From Costus lasius (Eukaryota; Streptophyta; Magnoliopsida; Zingiberales; Costaceae), in the NCBI GenBank assembly GCA_027563935.2, contig CM050453.2, forward strand, positions 11,054,001 to 11,118,000: DNA of 64,000 bases, given 5' to 3'. The translations under genes and the position numbers were made by a program. The notes under the pieces are model-generated. The model did not search any database. It saw only the letters and a program-made list of their open reading frames with translations, and was not told the DNA's origin. Shown piece by piece: positions 34,206-44,500 of the stretch (its first letter is position 1; each line of letters starts with the position of its first letter).

Positions 34206-37200
34206 TAATGATGATGATGATGATTGTCAGAAATTGCGATGACTTATAATGGCATTACTGAATATTGGGTACTCCTTGTGGGTTCTAGTCCAACATTGGA
34301 TTGGTATTTCAAGACAAAGTGCTCTTTTTTCTCCTATGACTGACAAAGCCTCACTTCTCTCCAGCATAACACATAATTTTGACATGTTTAATGGTAGAAG
34401 TTTTAAGTTTGACCAATTAAATTGATAGTATTATTGATACAAAGACAATTCAAGGGATATCACTAGATAAAGCTAAAATTGGTTTATCTTGAATTGAGAA
34501 TACCATATATATATATAAAGATAATTAAGGAGGAAATACATGGAAGGTCTATTTGATACAGTTGCATATGGGGGAGAAGCTTATGCATTTATTTGTTAAG
34601 CATATTTTCTCTTCAACTGAAAGGGGAGGTCTATACCCTATGTGACGGCAATGACTACGGATCCCAAGAACAAGCCTAGATTGACGTGCGAGCGCGGTAC
34701 TCCCAGACATTACTGGTTGAGTAGCGTACAGTCGGGGGCGACGTGCGAGCGCGGTACTCCCAAGCGTTACTGGTTGAGTAGTGTAAAGTCGGGGGCGACG
34801 TACGCAGCGCACTGTCGGGGGCGATGTGCGAGCGTGGTACTCCGAGGCGTTGTTGGTTGAGTAATGCATTGTCGGGGGCGACGTGTAATATTTTGTTCAT
34901 CTGCGGGGGCGCAGAGGTATGTGCACGTGCCGCGGAGTTCGAGTGCGTGGGATGTTCGTGAACGAACAACGTAATACAAATGTGCAACAGTGCTTAAACG
35001 ACACCAGACCTATGCATGCGAGAAAGAGCTAAAAAGGATTTGCGGACTTCATTCGGCTGCTAGTTTATTTATGTCGACCGAGTTTTGGCGGCCCAAAATG
35101 GGTGGACCCGAGTCAATTTTCTCCTTCAATTTTCTCCTTGACCAAGGCTGGTAAAATAAGTTTGGAATTAATTCCAATTGAGCCAAATCTTGGATCAATT
35201 GGAATTGGAACGAGAGAAGGGGTCGCATGGCCAAATGAATATATTATATGCATTACTTGACTTGGCTTTTATGCAAACTTGTTAGGAGAAAGCTTTGCAT
35301 GGGACACATGGCTGGACATGGATGGAGGAGAAAAGTAGAGGATTTGAGATGCATGCGAACAAAAGAACACAACAGAGCAATAGGTATCTTCTTCTGCCCT
35401 TCCTCCGTGAACCACCGGACAGAGGGGTCGACGATCTCGTTGGCAAGGGAGCGGTGCTCATTTCGTGCAGCGTCCGGGCGGATCCGGTTGGATCACATTT
35501 TTTTCTTCCTCCTTCCATTCCCTTCTTTTGTTGTTGTTGATTTGAGGAGTGGAAAGATCTGGGAGGGAATGTGAGCTTGAGCTATATGTGGTTACAAGTA
35601 GAGAGCGAGTTAGGAAGTTTAGGCTGATTGTGTTGTATTTGATTTTATACATCGAGTATCTTCAACCAGCTTGTTGTTGTTCTTCGTTCTGCTTTCATCT
35701 CCTTGAGCGACGCTGAGGCGTGCGCAAGTAAGTGTGCTCGTCTGCCAATTACAGCCGAAAGAAATATGTGGTCAGCGGCTGTAACACCTGCATACTAGTT
35801 TTATTTGTTCATCATAATGCACTTAATATATATGACTAGAAATATGCAAAACTTAAAATCTGAAAGCATGTCTTAGTGAATTACACCAACAACTTTGGAC
35901 TTCACTGTTATGCATCTAGGACAATGCCACAATGGCCTCCAGAATTTGGCATTTGTGTTGGAGAAAGGTTAACTAATCTATGGCAGTCATGGTCACCCCC
36001 CAATGTTCGGCCGTCCTCTCTTCCAATCATAGTATTTGTCTATGATTTGAAGGATATCGAGTGCAGAAGTTACTAATCCTCTTACTATGGTTCCTCTCAT
36101 GACGATAATGGAAGGCCCAGGCTTGCACTGTGTTAGTGAATTATAAATCCGTTTGTGAGATTTGCAACTAGTCCAAAATGGGAAACATAATGCAAAGATG
36201 GGCCAAGATTTATCTATTTTAACTATTACCAACTGGCCTTTTGTTGAAAAGCCAAAAGTATCTAGTGTCTAGTATCTAAAGTAAATGACAGTCTCATAGA
36301 GAATTTACAACATCTGAGTCTTCGGCTGTTTTTGGATCCAAGTCTCAATAAATCTCCACATATTTGTATGGTAGGATGCACTCTTTCAATGTACACAATG
36401 AATGTGAACAAGTTCTCTAAATTATATCTAATTTGTGGTGCATACCATTTTCACAGTAGTAGAGATGCAGTTTATAGTTTGCTCACTTAGATTGGTTGTG
36501 TTTATTATCTTGAAGGCAGTTTTCTGTTACACAGTGCAACATGGCACAACACATAAATGAGCAGGATTCATCATAAGCCTTGCGCATATTAGTTGTCTAT
36601 GATTATCTTTGCTGGTTGAATTATGATAATATATGACGATTTATGACATTCGCCCAGGGAATCTGGTTTGCAGCCTTCCATTGTTGCTGACGATGATGAT
36701 CGATGTGCTGTATGCCTGGAAAGAGATTGTAGTGTTGCAGCCGACGGTAAGTCTTAAGCTTCACCTTTGGTTCGAGTCTTAAGCTTCACCTTTTGCTCAT
36801 ATAGCCCAAGTAAGATAGTTGACGGTAAACAAATAATGTCTTGGACTGTTTCTAAACCTATTAGGTAAATTGGCTACGGTCATCCTCGCAAGTGGTACGA
36901 AATTGACAATGTTTTACTCATTTTCATTTACGTGTTCATGTTTGATTATCATGGGATATACGGGAATCTTGCGCCAAAGAGAAGACTGCTGCAGATACGG
37001 TAAGGAACATAATAGGAGCAGGTTTTATGTTTCATTAAGTACGATGTTAGACTTTAGAGTAAACTGAAAAGATAAAAAAATTTAAAGAGCAAATGCAATT
37101 GTAATTATCTGAGCTTGGATCACCGAATAGTGAACTTTAGTAAACTTGGCGGTGTACAGTTCATTAAAAGGTCAGATGTTCTCTTCGGTCTCAGGGTGTG

Positions 37201-38741
37201 ATTAAGTTGCTCATCCAAGTTTGAACAACACTTGAAATCGACCTTTGAGATCCAAAATAGTTGTGGATATGCATCGACTTGACCTACCTGGACTTTAGAG
37301 TTCTGGTTATCTTCGCATGGGCTTCTCAATGCAGCTCACCCGCATAGGTCATTCAAAATCCTGACCTTCCTCCTAAGACCAAGAAAATGAGGTTTGTTAG
37401 GTGGCTCAGGTTGTCTTGCTTTCACGATTAACTGAAGTGGTTGAATTAGATTAGTATATCTTGGATCTCAAGTATTAGATCCCCAGTTTATGGTTATCAA
37501 TGGGTAGATTGACTTATTTAAGTGAGGTTTATATGACTTGGTTGATAATTTGCAGTTGAGCTAGCGAATGAGCTAGATGTGATACAATTAACAACTGCGC
37601 TTGGGAGTGCGGTGCTGTTGTTGTAGTTCTGTTTATCTAAAAGGGGCCACACAAGCTGCTGTAGCCGCACGGCCAAACGCGGCCAACCTTGGAGGAGTCT
37701 CATGAGACACATGGACATTTATTATAGATGGGTGGAAATTGGGTATAAAACACCCTCACGAAGAGATGTATGTGATATTCAGTTTTTAAAAGACAAGAGT
37801 TCCTTTTGCTTATCAAGAAAATAATACTTTGAAAGCATTTCTTGGAGGTTCATTCAACTAAGTGATATCTTGATTTATCTCTATAATGATTTGGAGTACA
37901 AGGCATTAGTACAAATTTATTGGAATTGCACAAAATTTATGGTTGTAGTGCAAGTGTGCAGCTGCTGCTGAGTTGAAGAACTCATTGCTGGAAAATAAGT
38001 TTATGATGAGAACTAATCGAAATTTGTCGTCATGGAACTTTTGATCGCCTGTTATTATATGCTAAGCCCTGCTTGAAGTCCTGAATTTATTGGTAACTTC
38101 CAGTTTTGTTCACATAAATGCAAACCTCTTTCTTCTGCTGTCAGTTCTCCTGATGCTAACCAGAATAATTATGTTAATACTATAACATCTTTTCCTTTCT
38201 ATTCTCTCCAGGGTGTGGGCATGAACTCTGCGTACAATGTGCACTCTATCTTTGCTCAACGAGCAACACTCCATCAGAAATCATGGGTCCACCCGGATCT
38301 ATTCCATGTCCTTTCTGTCGAAACGGCATAATCTCTTTCGTCAAATTACCCACCACCCCAGTGAAAGGGCTCAAACCAAATCTTGCACTCACGCTCTGCA
38401 ACCCATGTATTCTAAACAAACGTGCGGTTGATGTGCCCATGACAAGTAGAATAGAGTCTCGAAGGAATCGGGTAGCCGCTTCTTCTGAGCTTGTCTGCCC
38501 ACTTGTTTGCTCTCCATTCCCCTCTGGCGTCATTCCCTCGTGCAACTGTGATGACGAACCATCCTCATCAAGTGAGCCCCAAGCAGGAGCTCAACCACAA
38601 TCAGCGCACTCCACTCATACTATGCCAAGTGAGATGGTGGAAATGAAAGAACAAAGATCCGATTCGAGTTGCTCAGGGATGTTCTGGGGTCGAAGAAGCT
38701 GCCACAGAGAGCACCAGTGTAATTCAGAGATTAATGCTTGA
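25691..38741 (+). CDS. XBAT33: Ankyrin-repeat RING E3 ubiquitin ligase, XBAT33/XBOS33 type
   Basis: Ten exons join in frame: 25691-25867, 25961-26020, 26142-26213, 26318-26523, 26610-26770, 26852-26910, 26993-27039, 27146-27289, 36658-36746 and 38212-38741, giving about 514 residues. The start is [20 protein letters not shown]. Ankyrin repeats fill roughly residues 10-260 ([48 protein letters not shown]). A C3HC4 RING lies near 325-378 ([29 protein letters not shown]). Such proteins ubiquitinate targets bound by the ankyrin part. Intron 6 starts with GC (CCAG then GCAATG) and would be a GC-AG intron. Intron 8 is 9.4 kb because a chromovirus sits inside it. No coding damage is seen. Confidence 0.92.
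27575..27769 (+). repeat. Left LTR of the intronic chromovirus
   Basis: This 195-bp terminal repeat starts TGATACAGAC and ends GATCGTAACA (TG...CA). It matches 32743-32936 with roughly 15 differences. It is preceded by the target duplication GATTG at 27570-27574. Confidence 0.92.
27892..32809 (+). pseudogene. Degenerate gag-pol of the chromovirus
   Basis: Coding pieces occur in several frames: gag at 27892-28712, a C-x2-C knuckle near 29205, protease and reverse transcriptase to 30452, reverse transcriptase end and RNase H at 30509-31084, then integrase to about 32490 and a chromodomain near 32540-32700 ([28 protein letters not shown]). The gag is broken near a G run at 28370 and again near 28500, with a stop near 28710. 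The protease active-site triplet is altered at its Gly. Both aspartates of the reverse-transcriptase catalytic pair are replaced (Tyr-Asn at about 30470), and a stop lies just before. Further stops are at about 31084 and 32045. The copy cannot make a working polyprotein. Confidence 0.9.
32743..32936 (+). repeat. Right LTR of the intronic chromovirus
   Basis: This 194-bp repeat starts TGATACAGAC, ends GATCGTAACA and is followed by the target duplication GATTG at 32937-32941. Differences from the left LTR cluster near the start and in the CATCGCAGTGG segment, so the insertion is not very recent. Confidence 0.92.
33270..33480. repeat. TTC/CTT-rich low-complexity tract
   Basis: A pyrimidine-rich stretch of TTC, CTT and CTC units runs through this part of the XBAT33 intron. 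The long Lys/Arg/Glu frame on the minus strand and the Phe/Leu/Ser frame on the plus strand are by-products of the repeat. Confidence 0.85.
34131..34225. repeat. Compound microsatellite (TA)n(TAA)n(TGA)n
   Basis: About 18 TA units pass directly into TAA units and then ATG/TGA units within the XBAT33 intron. Such compound arrays usually grow by stepwise mutation of one repeat into the next. Confidence 0.9.
34684..34882. repeat. 57-bp GC-rich tandem repeat
   Basis: Units begin near 34684, 34741 and 34824, with a shortened unit at about 34801. Each contains ACGTGCGAGCGCGGTACTCC, then TGGTTGAGTA and GTCGGGGGCG. The array is sharply more GC-rich than the surrounding intron and is probably part of a degraded retroelement whose borders I could not find. 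Confidence 0.8.
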
Positions 38742-40146
38742 GTTTTGCTTGTCAATCAAATATTCAATGCATCACAATGAGTGAGAGAGATTGCTTGAAC
38801 TGTTCTTGCTCGTTTTAAGTCCTAGTGTTTTAGCTTAGAACGGCAGGCAGAGGTTCTTGGAACCATGTGTAAATGTTGTATCAATTGTTTGGTTATGAGA
38901 CTTTCTTACATAGTTATGTGAGAGATCTTTAATTGTCAGCACAATTTGGAAGAAATGTGAATTTGAGTGAAAGCAAAATCTTTTTTCACCTATACGATCC
39001 TCAAATTCATGGTGGATGCATCTTAGGTTTCTGAAATTTGATACCGCAAATTGTTTTCTGTTTTATCATCAATCTGACCAGGGGATTTCATAAATGCATA
39101 GATTAAAGACGATCATCTAATCAAAATCTTAATATGACATCAATTGTACAGATCATCAGTTTAGTCTAAAATTGTGAAGCTTAAAGCCGAACCAATCATT
39201 CATGGCTAAGATAATGCTTGAATTGAAAAGCTCCTATTTGATTTTTTTTGGATTAATTCCATTTCTCTCATAATTAATTTAGTTTCACATTGAATCATAT
39301 AATTAAGAAAAATATTTAGATGCTCTAGTTTGCTCAACTAATGATTCTGTCTTCACCACTAAAAATAAAAAATAATTTGTTAACAAATATCTAGGCATGC
39401 ATCCTTTCTTACCACTTATTTCTTTATTGAAAAATATTACTTCTTTTAGGATGTTATGGATAGCTAGTTGAAAAGGAGACCAAGTCAATCAATTCAACAA
39501 AATATAGGATACAAATAAAACTACAAAGCAATAAAAATTGAAAGTCATCCTCCTATTAATTTTTATCGGAATTGGATGTTTGAATAATTAATTTTTTTAA
39601 TCAGGAATTGGATATTTGAACAATTACTTTTTATTGGAATTGAATTTTTGAACAATTAATTTTTGTCGGATTTGGATTTTCGAACAATTACTTTTTATCG
39701 GATTTGGATGTTTGAACAATTAATTTTTATTGGATGTGGATTTTTGAATAATCAAGAAAACCCTGGCCAAAGCTGCAATGTTCCATCATCACAATATGTC
39801 AATATGTTCCGATGTTCCGCGCTTTTCAAAAGCAGTCGCCATTGTGATTACGTGTCAGTAGATATTTGGACAGACCGTTTGGTGTAAGATAACCATCTGA
39901 TATTCCGATCTCTTTCGTCTCGCTCCGCTCCCTGTAACTTTCGCCCCCTGATGATCATTCTTTTTTTGTCGCTTTGGGATCATTGATTGAGATCGAAAAA
40001 CAGCGAAGATTATCTTCATCTCTATCGCAAATTCGCAATAGAGAACGCTCATCACTTTGCTTAGGGTTCGCTGTTGACGTTGCCATCGCTAGATCGCAGT
40101 TGAGTGGTATCGATTGCAGCAATTAGGCTTTTCTACGGCGTTAGGG
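38742..40146. other. Intergenic gap between the two RING ligase genes
   Basis: The left part is presumably the 3' UTR of the XBAT33-like gene. The middle is AT-rich with a tandem repeat at 39556-39753. The last 250 bases should contain the promoter and leader of the membrane RING gene. No other gene is recognised. Confidence 0.5.
39556..39753. repeat. Tandem repeat of about 32 bp, six units
   Basis: Successive units carry ATTGGATGTTTGAACAATTA-like words alternating with ACTTTTTATCGG or ATTTTTATTGG. About six diverged units are visible. The array lies roughly 400 bp upstream of the membrane RING gene start. Confidence 0.75.
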
Positions 40147-41450
40147 ATGGCGATGGCCAGGTCACCAAGCCCTGGCGGGGATTCGGGTCTCGGCCGGGCC
40201 CTGCTTCTCGGTGGCGCCCGCAGCAATGGCGACCGCATGCCCGGGCGGACCCCGAGTCTCCGTGGCGCCGCTCGGTTCCTCCGTCGGGCGAGCAGCCGGC
40301 GTATGAGGGAGCAATCGATTATGGTGCGGGAGACGGCGGCGGAACACTTGGAGGGGCAGCAGAGTGACTGGGCGTATTCAAAGCCTGTGGTTTTCCTCGA
40401 TGTGCTGTGGAACGTAGTCTTCGTCTGCGTCGCTGTGGTCGTGTTGGCCTTGAGCCGGCATGAGACACCCTCTATGCCTCTTCGACTGTGGGTAATGGGG
40501 TACGCCTTCCAGTGCGTAATTCATATGATCTGTGTGTGCGTAGAGTACCATCGAAGACACAACCACGTGCTAGCTATTCTTGCTCAGGAAGAGGCTGGAA
40601 GCGGGAGGAGGTCAGGATTGAATTCACCGACTGAGGTGGGAGAATCTGCAGAGAATGAACAAGGCCAAGAGGAACATAGGATTAGGTGAGAACCCAAATG
40701 CTTCTACTAGTCTTCCTTTACAGTGCTAATGAACATGAAGAAACAATATTGCATGAATGCTTTGCACTTGATTTCTAAATTAAACGTTTGTTTAACTCGT
40801 TCGATGCTTGAAAATTTTGGAATTTTGACACACTAACGCAAGTGTTCCTCTTGTACATGTATACAATTGCTTAGTTTTTCATAAAGTTTGAACGAATGTA
40901 AAAACGGCTACTTTTTTTTTTCACAATTGTAACATATCATAACAGTCTTTTCCTTTGGTGAATATAGAAAACCTTGATCAAATTTCAGTTGGAGCAAACC
41001 ATGCGGCATCCAAGTTCTTGACTTGCATGGTGATCTGAATTGCCTACTTCCATTTTTTGGATTTTCTTTACATTATTTTTTGTTCCATAGCTGAAAAAGT
41101 CCAAAACCCTAATGATTCATTTAACTATTAAATACTTATACGTAGGTAAATAGATCAAATAACCTGCACTTCTTGAATAAATAAAATGGACTATTTTAAA
41201 CATGGCTATCCAATAAAACATGTAAAACATGATTCAAAATTTAGATAATAATTTTAACACTACCTCAAATTGGAGCAGATATATCAAACATGTGTGCCTT
41301 ATCACATGTAATATGAAATTGGACCAGTGGAAGTGCTTTCATGAATATGTCTACTAGCTAATCTTCATACTTAATAAAGAAGTAAAATTTATTTGGATAT
41401 AACATCTTGAGCAAAATCAAGGTTTATGATACCAGCATACCGATCGGTAT

Positions 41451-41518
<68 letters not shown>

Positions 41519-44500
41519 TGCGTCGATCAACTATATATATATATATATACAATATGCTAAATATTAATGATATCGACCTTATACCAAATTAGTATGTATA
41601 GTTCTTTCAACTTTTATATGTTCAGTTCTTTCATAAAACAATGAATTGTTAACAATACATATAGTTGATCGACGCAATACATGGGTATATATGTTAAGTA
41701 GGTGAGACCAAAATCCTCCAACGTATCATGAAGACACATCATTTTAGTCATTTTAGTACCTTTTACTAGGTCTAGTGTTGGGAGAGTGTTAATTAGGTCA
41801 TAGAGTAGAAAATACTTTTTAAATTTGTGGCTTGCATTTCTAGATGATTAATGTCTAAAAGCTTATCTGGCTTAAGTATAATATAATGCTAAATTTTAAT
41901 TAATAAAATATTTATCTTTCTCCTTAGCATCTTTTCCTCCTTTTCTCAATCCTCATATTTTTTTAGTTTGGCATCAAAGCCCAAACAACTCCAATCCTTC
42001 CCCAGCCAAAATCACATTATTGTTTTCACCATTTACAAAGTTGTATTTCTCAGTTATTATGGTTGCTATTCACATCTATAGCTTTCCAAACTTTCCTATC
42101 AACTCACTACCCTGTTTACTTTTCAACTCTTCCTTGCCTTTGCTGTTTCAATCATCATTTGCGTTGTCTCCAATCTCCATACCCCCTCATTGATTCATAA
42201 GCCAACAGCAGCTTTTATCAGCTTGCTTCTCTACTCATTTCTTGTTGAGATCTGATCACCACAGCATACTAGTTAACCTTCTTAGACTCTCCACTTTCAT
42301 TGTTAGTCACCCGTTGACTTCTTCACCACCATTGATGTCACTCTCTTCACAACCCTTCACATCACTAAGAAGTAAAAGGAGATGAAGAAGAAACCCTATA
42401 ATTAACCTCCTATCATTTTCCACCACTTTGGCCTACAACGAACTAGAGCCATCTCCCACCTTGAACTCCCTTACCTAAAGTAATAGATCTACTGTGGATC
42501 ATAGTCATCAATTGTTGCCACCCATCATCATCATTGATCATCGTTGGCACATTTGTTCTGGTCCATGCTGGCATTCCAAACCCCGATGCAGCTAACTCAC
42601 TCTTAATCATGCTTTGCTCACCATCACTGCTTTTGCCACCAGTTTGACAGCCACTTCTAAGTCATTTCACATCTTATGCTACTTACTGTCAATAGGTTCC
42701 TTGAGTGACAATTGGTGCAATTGTTAAAGTGGGCATCAATTGCCTCTTGCTTTTGTTCTTTAGATTGGTGTAGATCTCCTTTCACAACTAAATTAAAGGG
42801 CGTGGGCCTAATTGATTTGAAGTTATGTCCTTGCCTCTAGATATGAAACAACCACAATAATTTGGGAAAAGCAAACAAGGTCATGTTCTTGTGATCATTA
42901 TGATTTATGAGTAGCTAAAAATCAATGAATACATCAAAATGACAAACAATTATGGAAAATGGGAAAAAGAGGAGATATAGACAGAAAATTAGCTAGAATT
43001 TTAGAGACAATGGAAATAAAAAAGATTAGAAAAATATGAAATTTAAAGGTGTTCAATTTCTGAAGCTTGCTTCACCTTTATGCAATGACTTTCATACATT
43101 GTTAAGAGTTGAGTTCTTTCTAGAGAAATAGAATGCTGTGCAAATTTATGGATTTTTAGTAAACTAGGATGTGGTATAATTTGTGGTTATTTATTTAGGG
43201 TCTGTTTGGCCCCGCTTTTAAGCTAATTTTAAGCAGCTTTTAAACTAGAAACTGATAGATAACAGTTTGGTAATGAAAAATAGAAGCAGAAAAAAATAGT
43301 AAAAAACAGAAGTAGAAAAAAACAGTAAAAAAGCAAAAGCTGAGAAAGCTACAATTTGATGCTTTTGCAGTTTCTGCTTTTTTGAAAAAGTTATTTATAT
43401 GATTTCGTTTAAAATTTTAAGTATTATTATTAAAATTGAATACTAATGAAAAATAAAATATATTATTATTTTAAATTTTGATAACAATTAAAAAGTTATT
43501 AACCAAATATCTTATAAATTTTTTGACAGTGCAGCACAGTACAGTACAACTATAAAGTTATTGACAGTGAGGCCAAACAAGTCCTTAATATGTTAGTAGG
43601 TTTCACCAGGTCTTGTATTATAGGGAGTTAACTAAGTCATGAATTAGTAGTAAGTTTTTTATTTATTTTTTGTATTTGTCTAAGGTTACTTATGTCTAAA
43701 AGTTTATTTATATAGTTCAACTATATTATTGTGGCATCTTTTGTATGAAATATTGAATCATTCTTCTTTGAATCTCTCTCTATCCACCTCTTTCGTTGCT
43801 CTGATTATCTTTATCTTTTCTACCTTTTACTCCTTCCTTAACTCAACCCTATTGACTTGCTTCAATTTATATCACTTCACTAGTCACGTAAATCCTTTTC
43901 CCTCATGATCACATATCGTTGTCCTCAACCTACCAAGCTCCAAAGTTATTGTTCATAATTTCTATGATGTTAGCCATATACATAATTCTTTAAACATTCA
44001 TGCATCTTTTGCTAGTATTATTGTGCTCTCGACTTCCCTCCATAGATTGTGCCGTCATTTGGATTCTCTTTTTCTTTCTGTCTCATTGATTCATTGGCCA
44101 TCATCACTTTCTTTTCATCTTGTTTCGTTGCCCCCTTCTACTTACTGATATTTGATCACCTCCCCCATTGTCATTGCATGTCCCATATCACTTTTCATCA
44201 TTGCGTGCTCAATTCATATGCTAGTCTTATTGAACTCTCCTGCCCACATCATGGAGAAAAAAAGAAGAAAGAGACAAAGAAGAAAGCTTGAGTCCAATTG
44301 TCATATGCTACCACTTTTGCCTACTACTAAGTACTAACCAAATACATCTCTTGCTTCCAAACCCCTTACTGGAAGTAACTATCTCTAGTATAGGCCATAC
44401 CTACTAGTCATTGTCACCCACCTTCATCTTTGGTGATCATCATCAGTGTATTCATTTCACCCTTATTAGCATTTCAAACCCTATCGAAACAACTAACTCT

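Larger units (their letters stand above)
27290..36657. other. Eighth intron of the XBAT33-like gene (9.4 kb)
   Basis: The intron has a GT donor at 27290 and an AG acceptor at 36656-36657, and lies between codons for NIA and R. It contains a chromovirus at 27575-32936. The remaining 3.7 kb has CT-rich, TA/TAA/TGA and 57-bp tandem repeats, listed separately, plus AT-rich DNA in which I recognise no gene. Confidence 0.8.

Noticed and set aside
41407..41592. Ile-Tyr repeat open frame
   Set aside because: It is a translation of the TA microsatellite.
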